This document shows positions 36,201 through 44,056 of a stretch of 64,000 bases of DNA, one piece after another (positions within the stretch are counted from its first letter, which is position 1; the number at the start of each line of letters is the position of its first letter). The notes below the pieces were generated by a model. The model was not told the origin of the DNA and did not search any database. It was given only the letters and a program-made list of their open reading frames with translations. This stretch comes from Cheilinus undulatus (taxonomy: Eukaryota; Chordata; Actinopteri; Labriformes; Labridae): contig NC_054869.1 of NCBI RefSeq assembly GCF_018320785.1, positions 41,133,789 through 41,197,788 of the forward strand, written 5' to 3'. A program made the translations under genes and the position numbers.

Positions 36201-36774
36201 AAAGGGACAGGAGAGTAGCTGGTGATTTAGCAGACAAGGTGCATGTGTGTTTGCTAAAAAAAACAGAAACCTTTTCTGGTGGCGTGTCGTTCTGCGTGCA
36301 TCATCTGAAACCTCTGAAGTGTTCTCTGCTTGAACATGTATCTTATCCTGCTCCTGTCACGCAAAACACACAGGATTTTTCATGTTAGAAGCATGTCAAC
36401 ACAAGGATGCTTGCACAGCAGCATGTGTTTACTTATAACCATAATGCTAATTTGAAGGAGAGCTTCTTCTCTTGTGCACACGGAGCCTGTCTCTGCATAC
36501 ACAGGTGTGTCAGTCTACAGAAACTACCTTCCAAACCAAGAACAGGCTCAGTAACAGCAGAGACGAACATACTTCATGTTTTATTCTATTAGTTGCAGCT
36601 ATCACAGCTGGGAAAACAGAAAACTTAAGGCTTTTTTTATGAACTCTTCCATGGTGACCTGCAGTTTTCTCTAAAGTTTAGTCCAAGAACAAATATTCCA
36701 CTTACCTCAGGCTCAAAGGCCTCGTTGTCTTTGCCTCTTTTTGAACTCCTCCTCTCTAACATACTTAGCTCCAT
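15182..36774 (-). CDS. slc28a3: slc28a3, concentrative nucleoside transporter 3 (17 coding exons, complete)
   Basis: Sodium-coupled importer of purine and pyrimidine nucleosides in the plasma membrane (SLC28/CNT family). Coding exons in transcript order: 36774-36706, 36353-36271, 36147-36056, 31465-31276, 29109-28965, 28873-28760, 26884-26807, 26484-26404, 24990-24910, 24812-24687, 22973-22843, 22361-22193, 21267-21070, 19978-19897, 18258-18160, 15593-15479, 15299-15182. All junctions are GT-AG and phase-compatible; the total is 1,971 nt, or 656 residues plus stop, against 691 in human CNT3 as I recall it. Family marks: the binding-site segment GTSPAES (about 294-300) followed by GNIFLGQTDSPLL (305-317), and the CNT signature [12 protein letters not shown] (482-493). 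The GQT-x-SPLL form is CNT3-like; CNT1/2 have SQT-x-APLL there, from memory. The C-tail has N-glycosylation sequons at N601, N626 and N651. Position beside ntrk2 supports slc28a3. No frameshift or lost splice site was seen. Confidence 0.95.
15479..15593 (-). CDS. slc28a3: slc28a3 coding exon 16
   Basis: Residues 580-618: [18 protein letters not shown] then [17 protein letters not shown]. Extracellular C-terminal tail with the paired CC and a sequon at N601, as in human CNT3. 115 nt; acceptor TTTAAG, donor GTGCGT. A hAT element ends only 43 bp upstream of the acceptor. Confidence 0.9.
15637..16455. mobile_element. Non-autonomous hAT element with perfect 8-bp target duplication
   Basis: Starts CAGGGGTGTCCAAACT and ends AGTTTGGAAACCCCTG, imperfect inverted repeats. 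The flanks are both ATATACAG (15629-15636 and 16456-16463), a perfect 8-bp duplication typical of hAT. No transposase frame. It lies in slc28a3 intron 15, ending 43 bp from the exon 16 acceptor, and has copy 2 of the 250-bp repeat inside it. Confidence 0.9.
16095..16320 (+). repeat. Interspersed repeat, copy 2 of 3, inside the hAT element
   Basis: Same word order as 9690-9925 and 49610-49865. Either this family was carried by hAT elements of this kind or it inserted into this one. Confidence 0.65.
16478..16645 (+). mobile_element. Teleost SINE/LINE-derived repeat
   Basis: Reads TGTGGAGTTTGCCTGTGCTC, then TGTGGGTTCTCCC, GGCTTCCTCCCATGGACCAA and GTTAGGCTAACTGGTGA, an order common in teleost interspersed repeats. 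A degraded hAT-like GAGCTG/GGCTC block follows to about 16760. Confidence 0.6.
17110..17500 (+). mobile_element. hAT-like repeat ending in a degenerate GACAACCCT terminus
   Basis: Contains GGGTAATTGACTTGCTGTTT, ACGAGACATCAAAGATTGGG, GGACTTATTTTACAACACTG and CTGCAGGGAGATGC, ending near CTTGACAACCCTCA. Related copies at 28130-28625, 47850-48195, and reversed at 51340-51430 and 58370-58445. Confidence 0.55.
17500..18159. other. slc28a3 intron 15, unclassified
   Basis: A 108-codon plus-strand frame at 17490-17816 matches nothing I recognise and lacks splice or promoter context; treated as chance. The rest is AT-rich. Confidence 0.4.
18160..18258 (-). CDS. slc28a3: slc28a3 coding exon 15
   Basis: Residues 547-579: [20 protein letters not shown] then [12 protein letters not shown], matching [17 protein letters not shown] of CNT3, the last membrane helix. 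99 nt; acceptor TTCCAG, donor GTAACT. Confidence 0.94.
19132..19220 (+). repeat. (TTATC)n microsatellite, imperfect
   Basis: Pentanucleotide run with substitutions toward the right end, in slc28a3 intron 14. A second, perfect run follows at 19321-19388. Confidence 0.95.
19321..19388 (+). repeat. (TTATC)n microsatellite, perfect
   Basis: About 13 uninterrupted TTATC units. The spacer between the two runs holds CATCCATC-type and AACTTAACT-type derivatives. Confidence 0.95.
19897..19978 (-). CDS. slc28a3: slc28a3 coding exon 14
   Basis: Residues 520-546 plus one base: [20 protein letters not shown] then [16 protein letters not shown] is a CNT block. The GTGAGT donor was chosen over a GT two bases earlier because only it keeps frame with exon 15. 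Confidence 0.94.
20215..20770 (+). mobile_element. Tc1-like transposon fragment (same family as 42813-44045)
   Basis: Left end CAGTGCCTATAAAAGGTGTT, then AATCAATCATGGTCAATA, then a broken plus-strand transposase start reading [12 protein letters not shown] with a later PLEFS and IKKWKEY-like helix-turn-helix remnant. It stops about 550 bp in; no right end. In slc28a3 intron 13. Confidence 0.75.
21070..21267 (-). CDS. slc28a3: slc28a3 coding exon 13 (CNT signature)
   Basis: Residues 454-519: [18 protein letters not shown], then the CNT signature [12 protein letters not shown], then [18 protein letters not shown]. This is the best-conserved exon. 198 nt, phase 0; acceptor CTTCAG, donor GTGAGT. 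Confidence 0.97.
21833..21987 (-). mobile_element. Terminal fragment of the 39829 Tc1-like family
   Basis: Matches the right end of the 39829-41006 copy: GGTGGCATCC, CACTGAGCTC, GACCCATT and TGCTTGATTTTATACA in the same order, finishing at an inverted-repeat end CCATCTAGTG followed by TA. In slc28a3 intron 12. Confidence 0.7.
22193..22361 (-). CDS. slc28a3: slc28a3 coding exon 12
   Basis: Residues 397-453: [33 protein letters not shown] and [18 protein letters not shown]. The LEAA-QGA and NLIAF-ALL-F blocks are conserved CNT core. 169 nt; acceptor CCCCAG, donor GTGATT, leaves in phase 0. Confidence 0.95.
22735..22760. repeat. (TA)n-rich palindromic tract
   Basis: Short ATATAT run with an internal TTTATATA, in slc28a3 intron 11. 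Low complexity only. Confidence 0.7.
22843..22973 (-). CDS. slc28a3: slc28a3 coding exon 11
   Basis: Residues 354-396 plus two bases of codon 397; [20 protein letters not shown] then KTFWPETE, matching [21 protein letters not shown] of CNT3. The acceptor reads TTTGAG, a weaker site chosen because it gives the family sequence and phase; donor GTAGGA. Confidence 0.92.
23460..24300. other. slc28a3 intron 10, unclassified, with a CpG-richer island
   Basis: 23750-23910 is richer in CpG than its surroundings (GCGAGCGGGTGCACGC, TACGACCGGC, TTAAACGCGC). It has a TTATATACG TATA-like word but no recognisable frame (70 codons at 23679-23891). Could be the 5' end of a transposable element. Confidence 0.35.
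24687..24812 (-). CDS. slc28a3: slc28a3 coding exon 10
   Basis: Residues 312-353, starting [20 protein letters not shown] and ending GAFISFG. The [10 protein letters not shown] run and [10 protein letters not shown] are hallmark CNT sequence. 126 nt, phase 0; acceptor TTCTAG, donor GTGAGA. Confidence 0.96.
24910..24990 (-). CDS. slc28a3: slc28a3 coding exon 9 (substrate-site helix)
   Basis: Residues 285-311. Contains GTSPAES and [10 protein letters not shown], the re-entrant helix that contributes nucleoside and sodium contacts in CNT proteins. 81 nt, phase 0; acceptor TCTTCAG on ATTGG, donor GTGAAT. Confidence 0.95.
25270..26070 (+). mobile_element. LINE reverse-transcriptase fragment with a nested insertion
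   Basis: Same family as 14255-14850 but extending further 3': [29 protein letters not shown], then after an insertion (25495-25632) [14 protein letters not shown], [11 protein letters not shown] and a terminal [19 protein letters not shown] segment. Several frameshifts. In slc28a3 intron 8. Confidence 0.8.
25495..25632 (+). mobile_element. Retroposon tail nested in the LINE fragment
   Basis: Interrupts the LINE between its DRR(I/A)...-type region and [14 protein letters not shown]. Contains TTTCCTGTCACTCTTCAGCT and AATAAAGGCAAAAATCCCC with an A-rich end, the same tail as 6398 and 8222. Confidence 0.6.
26404..26484 (-). CDS. slc28a3: slc28a3 coding exon 8
   Basis: Residues 258-284, [20 protein letters not shown] then MPWLVRK. 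Matches the CNT helix LPIVVFFSTVMSMLYYLG. 81 nt, phase 0; acceptor CTCCAG, donor GTAAGT. Confidence 0.95.
26807..26884 (-). CDS. slc28a3: slc28a3 coding exon 7
   Basis: Residues 232-257, [18 protein letters not shown] then [12 protein letters not shown] and DHFF-FK are the conserved CNT loop. 78 nt, phase 0; acceptor TTTCAG, donor GTAAAC. Confidence 0.94.
28130..28625 (+). mobile_element. hAT-like repeat, related to 17110-17500
   Basis: Starts GAGGGTAACTGGCTTCCTGT and ends ATGCATTAACTCTGACAGCT. The centre contains GATATCTGAT-type words shared with 50380-50960. In slc28a3 intron 6. Confidence 0.5.
28760..28873 (-). CDS. slc28a3: slc28a3 coding exon 6
   Basis: Residues 194-231, [19 protein letters not shown] then [24 protein letters not shown] and WLG are shared with CNT3. 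114 nt, phase 0 at both ends; acceptor TTGCAG, donor GTACAC. Confidence 0.94.
28965..29109 (-). CDS. slc28a3: slc28a3 coding exon 5
   Basis: Residues 145-193. Two hydrophobic segments around [18 protein letters not shown] and LLLFIFL-like sequence ending FSKHPFR, aligned with FDTAK..QQLVSF..FSKYPTR of human CNT3. Acceptor CTGCAG, donor GTAATT; leaves in phase 0. Confidence 0.94.
29541..30722 (+). mobile_element. Tc1-like DNA transposon, nearly full length, decayed
   Basis: Inverted repeats: GTCACACTTAAATGTTTCAG at about 29569 pairs with the reverse of the sequence near 30680-30700, followed by ATCATCAAACA in both. Transposase on the plus strand: 30239-30478 reads [32 protein letters not shown] and [15 protein letters not shown], where the usual SPDLNPIE is now QKLDLNLFE. 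Upstream parts lie in other frames. In slc28a3 intron 4, opposite strand to the gene. Confidence 0.85.
30239..30478 (+). pseudogene. Tc1-like transposase C-terminal fragment
   Basis: 80-codon remnant with the second catalytic Asp region (QQDNDLKHT) and a degraded third-acid region. The N-terminal helix-turn-helix exists only as shifted fragments from about 29700. Confidence 0.8.
31276..31465 (-). CDS. slc28a3: slc28a3 coding exon 4
   Basis: Residues 82-145. [16 protein letters not shown] and [12 protein letters not shown] match the CNT3 first and second membrane region; the exon ends at RNWFWIKW, with the last Trp codon split across the junction. Acceptor TTTCAG, donor GTGAGA. Confidence 0.95.
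31713..33060 (-). mobile_element. Tc1-like DNA transposon, decayed, right end not found
   Basis: Left end GAGGTGCATCTCAAAAAATA. Minus-strand transposase pieces in order: [20 protein letters not shown] helix-turn-helix (about 32980), [20 protein letters not shown] (about 32700), [20 protein letters not shown] (about 32260) and [16 protein letters not shown] (about 32160). Frames are broken. In slc28a3 intron 3. Confidence 0.8.
32080..32843 (-). pseudogene. Transposase fragments of the 31713 element
   Basis: [12 protein letters not shown] contains the second catalytic Asp and PIENLCGN the third acidic residue. Spread over several minus-strand frames, with at least two frameshifts. Confidence 0.7.
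33061..34478. other. slc28a3 intron 3, unclassified
   Basis: No exon or mobile-element end could be defined. Short frames (up to 97 codons at 33866-34159) look random. Confidence 0.4.
34479..35403 (+). mobile_element. Solo LTR with perfect 5-bp target duplication
   Basis: 925 bp running from TGTCATGATTC to ATCTGACA, flanked on both sides by ATTAT (34474-34478 and 35404-35408). A TATTTAAG box at 35172 and ATTAAA near 35322 fit U3-TATA-R-U5 on the plus strand. No internal retroelement genes remain. The U3 part contains an expanded tandem array. In slc28a3 intron 3, antisense to the gene. Confidence 0.85.
34600..34960 (+). repeat. Tandem array inside the solo LTR
   Basis: About 13 imperfect units of roughly 25-30 bp built on CCCTGTGTTTCATGTTTAGT, varying in length. 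Confidence 0.8.
36056..36147 (-). CDS. slc28a3: slc28a3 coding exon 3
   Basis: Residues 51-82 ([16 protein letters not shown]... then [10 protein letters not shown]), entering the first membrane segment. Acceptor TTCTAG, donor GTAAAC, phase 2 in and phase 1 out. Confidence 0.88.
36271..36353 (-). CDS. slc28a3: slc28a3 coding exon 2
   Basis: Residues 24-51, beginning [18 protein letters not shown]; hydrophilic cytosolic segment. Acceptor reads TGACAG and donor GTTTCT. Its 83 nt supply exactly the phase shift (0 to 2) needed to join exons 1 and 3, which is the main support for it. Confidence 0.82.
36706..36774 (-). CDS. slc28a3: slc28a3 coding exon 1
   Basis: The start ATG is on the minus strand at 36774-36772. 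The exon encodes residues 1-23 ([20 protein letters not shown]...), a polar cytosolic N-terminus beginning MEL as in human CNT3, and ends GAG before a GTAAGT donor in phase 0. The start is less certain than the downstream exons because the N-terminus of this family is poorly conserved, and a 5' UTR exon could lie further upstream. Confidence 0.8.
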
Positions 36775-37344
36775 TCTCTGTTCTTCATATACTGTATGTT
36801 GTATAAACTGAAGACTGACGAGACCTGCCGAACTTCTTTGTTGAAGAACACCTGTCCCCACCTTTTCTCCTCCCCTCTCTCTCTCTCTCTGAGTGTATTT
36901 TCTCTCCCTGGGCTGCACTTTCCCTAGTTCTTAGAGAGAGGACATGCTCCAAATGCAGCCAGGATTGGAAATTAAACCTCTGACCAGCTTGTTGAGGACT
37001 AAAAAAATCATGGGATGCTGTGTAAAATGTAAATAAACAGAATGCAATGATTTTCACATCTCATTAACCAATATTTATTCACAATAGAACATGAATAACA
37101 GACGTTGAAACTGAGACATTCGATCATCTCATGGAAAGTACTAGCTCATTTTGAATTTTATGGCATTTTAACACATCTCTAAATGGACCAGGTTAAAACT
37201 GAGTATATGGCTGACTGCAACTATCTGGGAGGCCTGTTGAAATGTCTGACTGAAATGTGTTCTGACAGAGTGATTTTTTCATTATTATTATAACTGTTAT
37301 TACTTTTTGCCTAATTTATTGTAACTGGTTATGTAAATTTATAT

Positions 37345-38609
37345 TATTGCTGTTACTCGATTAAAAAAATAGTCAAGTTAATCACATCACTATGCTGTGA
37401 TTAATTATGATTAATCACAGCATTTTAAAAAAATTGTTTACTGTTGAATACATCTTTGATAATGCTACATACTACAGCTATTTCTGCATGACTCACTTTG
37501 GGCCAGGAGACGATGTCTTCAGGTGGTGTCCAACTCTCACTGGGCGTTTTGACCCTAAACCACAACGCCCTCCAGTTGGCGGGTCCGGCAGTGATGGCTA
37601 GTCACTGCCCATCTTCTCCTGGACCCCAGCTCAACTCCTCCCTCCAACTCCAGAGCCAACAAGATGCTCCTTCCGCTGCCTCCCCCAACCTGCGGACAAC
37701 TGTCTGTCTCTCCCTTCCTGCTACTCCCAGAGCTGGGACTGTCTTCCACAAACCCCTGCACCCGACCTCCACTGGGAAAAATATAATTTATATTTAGTAT
37801 ATTCTTATGTTTTTAGGTTGTTATTGTCAAGTCTTTTATTTTTATTCTTTTAATTCTATGTACAGCACATTGAAAGTGCTGATCTGACTCCTTATTGATA
37901 CTTTCTATAGTTTGGTGGAAAGACAAAATAAGGGCAAATATTTAAACAAGTGGTCTTAGTTGAGTATTGGTTGAGTTTAAAAGCTATGATTCAGTCTGTC
38001 ACATCTATCATATATATCCCACAAATGTAAACACATATTCACACTGTATTTATTGAAGTTTCTCATCAAAAACTAAATTTTCCCATTTTTATGTGACATT
38101 TGAACACATCATAACATATAGAATACAGTCGTATAATTTACTGAGGTCACCTGAACCCATCATAGTCTTCAGCTGTAAAGTTGGCTAATTCACTTCAATT
38201 TTGCTTCAGTTTTCTGTCCTGAAGCAGCTGATGAGTGGTATGACCATGGCTTGGTGTATCTATTAGCATCTTGCTAACATTAGCAAAGATGTGCTTTGTC
38301 TGAAAGTGGAACTAAAGACTCGTGCTTCGGTGTAAAGACAGTTCATCACTGTAGCATGTAACCACAATTGTGGTTTTATCTTCACTAACATTCATCAGCT
38401 TTTAAAGAAAATTGCCATTAAGCAGCAGGTCTCTCTCATCACTGCTGGCTGTGTCTGACCCTCCTCTCACCTCTTCACCCCCCGGCACGTAAACATCTGC
38501 ACTAGAGGACTACGGGAGCAAGATGTGGTCAAACTTAGTCATATGATTAAACTGCGTTAAGGTTTCAAGATTAATCACAAGCATTAATGCATTACTGTTA
38601 ACAGCCCTA
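37345..38609. mobile_element. hAT element with perfect 8-bp target duplication, copy A
   Basis: Flanks are ATTTATAT at 37337-37344 and 38610-38617. Ends TATTGCTGTTAC and TTAACAGCCCTA. Shares subterminal and right-hand sequence with copy B (61688-62923), including a hairpin (37393-37422) and CACTGCTGGCTGTGT near 38440. The interior 37490-37770 is GC-richer and absent from copy B. Confidence 0.9.
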
Positions 38610-39828
38610 ATTTATATAGGTGCATTTTCTCTCTCTGTGATTTGAAAATCATTGCATTCTGTTTTATTTACATTTGACACAGCGCCCAAACTTTTCTGAA
38701 ATTGAGGTTGTATCTATTCTGTCTTTCATTTGTATGTTCTTTCTCTCTTTCTGCACAAACACAGATGTTCAGATGCACATGCAACACACTTATCATCCAG
38801 GTTTTATAGACTGATCTCTTCTGTAGTTTTCATCAGGTTAAATTGTTAAAGTTCGTAGGGTCAAAGGTCAGATTCGCTCACCACACAAACAGGTTAATGT
38901 TTGTAGTTGGCTCTTAGAGCAGCTGTTCTGTTAAAAAAAAAGAAACAGGATTGTATAAATGCTGCAAACTCTCTTAAATCAGATCAAACAACAGTCAGGC
39001 TGACCCGACCTCTCTCCTTTATTTCCTCCTTTCTTCTCTACCTCCCTCAGCGCTGATAGAACAGTCTGTATGCATGATGACACAGAGTCTGACCAAAAAT
39101 AGTCTGTCTCTTTCTTTCTCCATCCTCAGTGGAAACGTTGTGTTGTTTTAATAGGCACACATTGTGAAGAGGTCAGGCTGTTGTGTTATCTCTGAGGTTT
39201 CTCAGCAGCCACTAGAGAGCGCCGGTGTATCATTTGTCAGGATCTTAACACTCAAGGCAGGCATGTAAGTAGATGGAGTGAGTTCATTTGAGTCCAACTA
39301 ACAATACTGAAATTCTATTCTAATCTATTTTGTACATGAAAATAAAACTCAAGATTATGAAAAATTAAATGGCATTAGACAACATATTACCCCCACAAAG
39401 AGTAACTCATGGTCTTGGTTACATAAAGGCTACCTTAAGGTAACATTTTAAATGCAAATTTAGTTGGAATGTCAAAGAAACTATGAAATAATTAAAGACA
39501 ATATCCTCTTTAAGGTGAAAAAGGACATTCATCTGTTTTTTGTTTGCTCTATTAAACCTTCGTCTCTTGGGAGGATGTAAGAGTCCAGCTAAAAATGGAG
39601 TCTGTAATGTCTTTTTGTTTAAGAAAAAGGAACAAACTCTTTTTCTTTTAAATAAAGGAGATTACTATCTGGGACCTCTTTCATGTAGCCATTTATGAGG
39701 AAGAAGCTCCCAATGAACAGAGCAGGAACATTTTGTCAAACCTACAAGTGTGACAAGAACAAAAGGGCACTGCCCACTTAACATGCTAGAGTGTTTTTTT
39801 TTTTTTTTAACACAAACTGAGTGACCTA

Positions 39829-41006
39829 CACTATATTTCCAAAAGTATTCACTCACCTGGCTTGACTCGCATATTAACTAAAATGAAATCCCATTCTTAA
39901 TCCATAGGGTTTAATATGACATTGATCCACTCTTTGCAGCTATAACAGCTTCAACTCTTCTGGGAAGGCTTTCCACAAGGTTTAGGAGTGTGTTTATGAG
40001 AATTTTTGAAAGTTGTTCAACTCAATAGGTGTTCTATTGGGTTGAGGTCAGGACTCTGTGCAGGCCAGTCAAGTTCATCCACACCAGACTCTCTCATCCA
40101 TGTCTTTATGGACCTTGCTTTGTGCACTGGTGCACAGTCATGTTGGAACAGGAAGGGGTCATCCCCAAACTGTTCCCACAAAGTTGGGAGCATAGAATCG
40201 TCCAAAATGTCTTGGTATGCTGAAGCATTCAGGGTTCCTTTCACTGGAACTAAGGGGCCAAGCCCAGCTCCTAAAAAACAACCCCACACCATAATCCCCC
40301 CTCCACCAAACTTTACACTTGGCACAGTGCAGTCAGAAAAGCACCATTTTCCTGGCAACTGCCAAACCCAGACTTGTCCATCAGATTGCCAGATGGAGAA
40401 GCGCAATTCGTCACTCTAGAGGACACGTCTCCACTGCTCTAGAGTTCAGTGGCAGCGTTCTTTACACCACTGCATCCAACGCTTTGCATTGCTGATGATG
40501 TATGGCTTGGATGCAGTTGCTCGGCCATCCCATCTAACCCATCCCATGAAGCTCTCTACGCACTGTTCTTGAGCTAATCTGAAGGCCACATGGAGTTTGG
40601 AGGTCTGTAGCGCTTGACTCTGCAGAAAGTTTGCAACCTCTGCACACTATGCTCCTCAGCATCTGCTGACCCTGCTCTGTCATTTTATGTGGCCTACCAC
40701 TTCATGACTGAGTTGCCGTCATTCCCAGTCGCTTCCTCTTTGTTATAATACCACTGACAGATGACTGTGGAATATTTAGGAGTGAGGAAATTTCACCACT
40801 GGACTTGTTGCACAGGTGGCATCCTATCACAGTACCACACTGGAATTCACTGAGCTCCTGAGAGTGACCCATTCTTTCACAAATGTTTGTAGAAACAGTC
40901 TGCATGCCTAGGTGCTTGATTTTATACACCTGTGGCTATGGAAGTGATTGGAACATCTGATTTCAATTATTTGGATGGGTGAGTGAATACTTTTGGCAAT
41001 ATAGTG
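39829..41006 (-). mobile_element. Tc1-like DNA transposon with both ends and TA duplication
   Basis: 1,178 bp. Ends CACTATATTTCCAAAAGTAT and the reverse of ACTTTTGGCAATATAGTG, each flanked by TA (39827-39828 and 41007-41008). The minus-strand transposase starts near 40900 (MGHSQELSEFQCGTVIGC, HTH with SSVSGIITKRKR) and ends near 40017 ([42 protein letters not shown]). At least one frameshift separates the two parts. Confidence 0.92.
40017..40929 (-). pseudogene. Tc1-like transposase, frame-broken
   Basis: N-terminal frame 40702-40929 with the helix-turn-helix; C-terminal frame 40017-40406 with the QHDCAPVH and SPDLNPIEH catalytic boxes. The middle (about 40410-40700) is out of frame. Confidence 0.85.
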
Positions 41007-41216
41007 TAGGATAATTAATGATACATTTAGAATAAATAGAAGATTTTTTTCATACACCATGAATGCACATAGTTCAGAACAAGCTCAGCAAAGGGGTAAA
41101 CCGTTACCCACGGTGGCATGGAAATAGAGGCAAACTGAAAAGCGTTCATTGTATGTATATGTATTGCCATAAGGGTTGGTTTTAAGCCGTAAGCTTGACG
41201 GACATATAGGCCAAAC

Positions 41217-41577
41217 CATGGGCATAACACAGGGGGGAAATGGGAACTGATTACTCGGGCCCACAGCAGGGAGGGGCCCTTGAGAAACCTGCAATGAAAA
41301 ATGTGGGTTTTTTTCTTAGTAGTGTCATTATGGAATCCAAATCGACTAAATGAGTCACTCAACAGACTGAAATCAAATAGAGTAAAATACAATACTGGGG
41401 GCCCCTGCTCCTCCCTTTAAAAATCTCTAAATGGAGGAGTCCAGCGCTGCAAAATAATGCAAGCAAATTTGATTTAATCGTAGTAAAAATGCTGCAATAT
41501 TTGTTCCTTGACCAGCCGGTTAAGGGGGGCCCTGTGATATTCTTTCTGGGGGCCCAAAATCCCTAGCTACGCCCCTG
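41217..41577. mobile_element. Short hAT-like non-autonomous element, copy A
   Basis: 361 bp, ends CATGGGCATAAC and CTACGCCCCTG. Flanks GGCCAAAC and GGCAGAAC match at 6 of 8 positions, an aged 8-bp duplication. Shares GGGCCCACAG, GGGGCCCCTGCTCCTCCCTT and GGGGCCC with 44540-44982. Confidence 0.8.
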
Positions 41578-42812
41578 GGCAGAACAATTGCTTGTTCTTC
41601 TCTCTTAAAAAAATGCTACATTAAAATACCTAAAATACATTATTACTTTGTCTTCAAATGCAGAGGAACCAGTGACAGAATGATGGTGACGATCTTGCTG
41701 TGGATCCTTTTATTCCTGTATGTGGTTTAAAATGTATTCTTCTCATGATCATGTCATTTCGTTTTTTTTTTCTTTTTAATCTTTGTTGTTCTTTTAAATT
41801 GCCTTTATAATGATCTATTGAATCTCTGGCTTAAATGTAAATAAAGGCAGACTGATAATAATGCATCAATAAATGATTGTGTGACTGCAACATGTGATTA
41901 TTAAGCAAAAACTGTTGATATTTATGCAAAGACAAAGCAACACCAGCTTATTTAGTATTGAAAATACATTTAATCAAGCAAAGAAAAGTAATGAAACAAA
42001 TAATCAGGTTGCAAGAGCTGATTCTGATGCACTAACGATGCATTTTATTGCTATTAAACAACAGATAAATACAATGTGGGATTAAAGGTAATGGATCAGA
42101 AAACAATCATAAATCAGTGAACAAAGTCTTTCCCTTTAGATTTGTGTGACATTTTAATAAAACAAAAAGAGCTGTTTGAAATGAGAGCATTTCACTTCAG
42201 TGTTTCTTTTTTAAAAATAGATTATATTTAAGGTTTGGAGACTCCACATGAGGCCTTTGCACCTCAAGATATTCTTCCCTGTAATATTGCAACATGTACC
42301 GAACTCAACCATGAAAGAAAGAAAATGGAAGGTAATTGGAAGTTGAATCCTAGTGTGATCACACAACAGATGATGTGCAGACACATTAGGTAGCTGTTAT
42401 AGTAACTGTATGGGACTGTGATCAAAGATGAACAAATGTGAATAAAAGGTGACATTAACAAAAATAGACTGTTATGATCAAGCAATTGTTTGTAAGTCTT
42501 GCTTGAGTGATTAACTATAGTTAGTACTGATTTAAGTCATGACATCCATGATATATTAACATTGTACAATGAGCTAGAATAAAAGTCAGAAAAAAGCCAA
42601 TTTAAAGAGGTGTGTTTTCAGCTGCTTTTAAAGGCCTCACTTGAAACTGCAGTACATAAGCTAAAGGAAGAGAGTTCTATAGAGTCAAGGCCAAAACCTC
42701 AAAGGCACGATCACCTTTGTTTTTTAGTCAGACTCAAGGGACAGCAAGTAGACCCTGAACTGAGGACTTAAGGGATCTGCTGGGGATATAGGAGTGGAGC
42801 AGGTGAGATATA

Positions 42813-44045
42813 TAGTGCCTATAAAAGGTGTTCAGCCCTTTTATGGTCTACCTTTTTATTGATTCTATTAATCAATCATGGTCAATAGGCTTTTTTGACA
42901 AGAAATACAAATCACTAAAGAAACTAAACCTCTTAGATGTCTAAGTGAAAACAAATTTCTCCAAGTAAAAGTCAATCAAATGGAAAAATGTTAAATGAGT
43001 GACTGCATGAATATTCACCCTCTTCAAGTCAGTATTTAGTAGATTCACATGGTGGCAATCACAGCACTGAGTCTGTGAGGATAGGTCTCAGTCAGGCTTG
43101 CACATCTACACTGCAATTTTACTCCATTCTTCTTTGCAAAACTGCTCAAGCTCTGTCAGTTTGCATGGGGATTGGGAGTGAACAGCCCTTTTCAAGTACA
43201 CCCACAAATTTCTCTATCAGATTGAGGTCTGGGCTTTTACGCGGCCACTCCAGGACATTCACCTTGTTGTCTTTAAACCGTTTCTGTGTAGCTTTGGCTG
43301 TATGCTTCAGGTAATCGTCTTGCTGGAAAATAAATCTTCTCCCAAGCTGTAGTTCTCTTACAGACTGAATAGGATAGTCCTTCAGAATTTTCCTATATCT
43401 CTGCATTTATTATCCCCTTTTCCTTTACAAGTCTTCCAGGGCCGGCTGGCGATCAGCATCCCCACAGCATGATGCTGCCACCACTGTGCTTCATTCATCA
43501 GACCATAGAACTTTCTCCTGCTTGACCATGGAGTCTCACACATGCCTTCTGGTGAAGTCTAGTTGAGATTTAATCAGAGCTTTCTTCAACAGTGGCTCTC
43601 TCTTTGCCACCCTCCCATAAAGCTTTGACTTGTGAAGAACCAGGTTAACGGGAGTTTTATGCAGAGTCTCTCCCATCTCAGCTGCTGAAGCTTGTAACTC
43701 CTTCAGAGTAGTCATAGGTGTCTTTGGGGCCTCTCTCACTAGTCTTCTTGCACGGTCACTCAGTTTGTGAGAACGGCTTGGTCCAGGCAGATTTACACAT
43801 GGGCCATATTCTTTCCATTTCTTGATGACTGATTTAACTGAACTCCAGGGGAAGATCAGTGCTTTGAAAATGTTTCTGTATCCACCCCGTGACGTATACT
43901 TTTCAAAAATGTTTTCTCTACTTGCTTGGAGTGTTCTTTTGTCCTCATGGTGTAATGGTAGCCAGGGATGCTGATTAACCAGTGGCTGGACCTTCCAGAC
44001 ACAGATGCCATTTTACTACAATCACTTGAGTCAGAAGTTCTGGTC
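42813..44045 (-). mobile_element. Tc1-like DNA transposon, right end truncated
   Basis: Left end TAGTGCCTATAAAAGGTGTT. Minus-strand transposase pieces: start MRTKEHSKQVEKTF near 43960, VRELQLGRRFIFQQDDYLKH and VNVLEWPRKSPDLNLIEKFV near 43250-43360. PIE has become LIE. The left inverted repeat matches 20215; the right one breaks off near 44040. Confidence 0.85.
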
Positions 44046-44056
44046 ATTTTAAACAA
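43146..44056 (-). pseudogene. Tc1-like transposase, frame-broken
   Basis: Three minus-strand frames: 43856-44056 (N-terminus), 43536-43739 (middle, NLVLHKSKLYGRVAKREPLL) and 43146-43406 (FIFQQDDYLKHTAKATQKRF, the second catalytic Asp). Confidence 0.8.

Noticed and set aside
15182..36774. slc28a1 or slc28a2 identity
   Set aside because: The GQTDSPLL loop and linkage to ntrk2 favour slc28a3; a tree would settle it.
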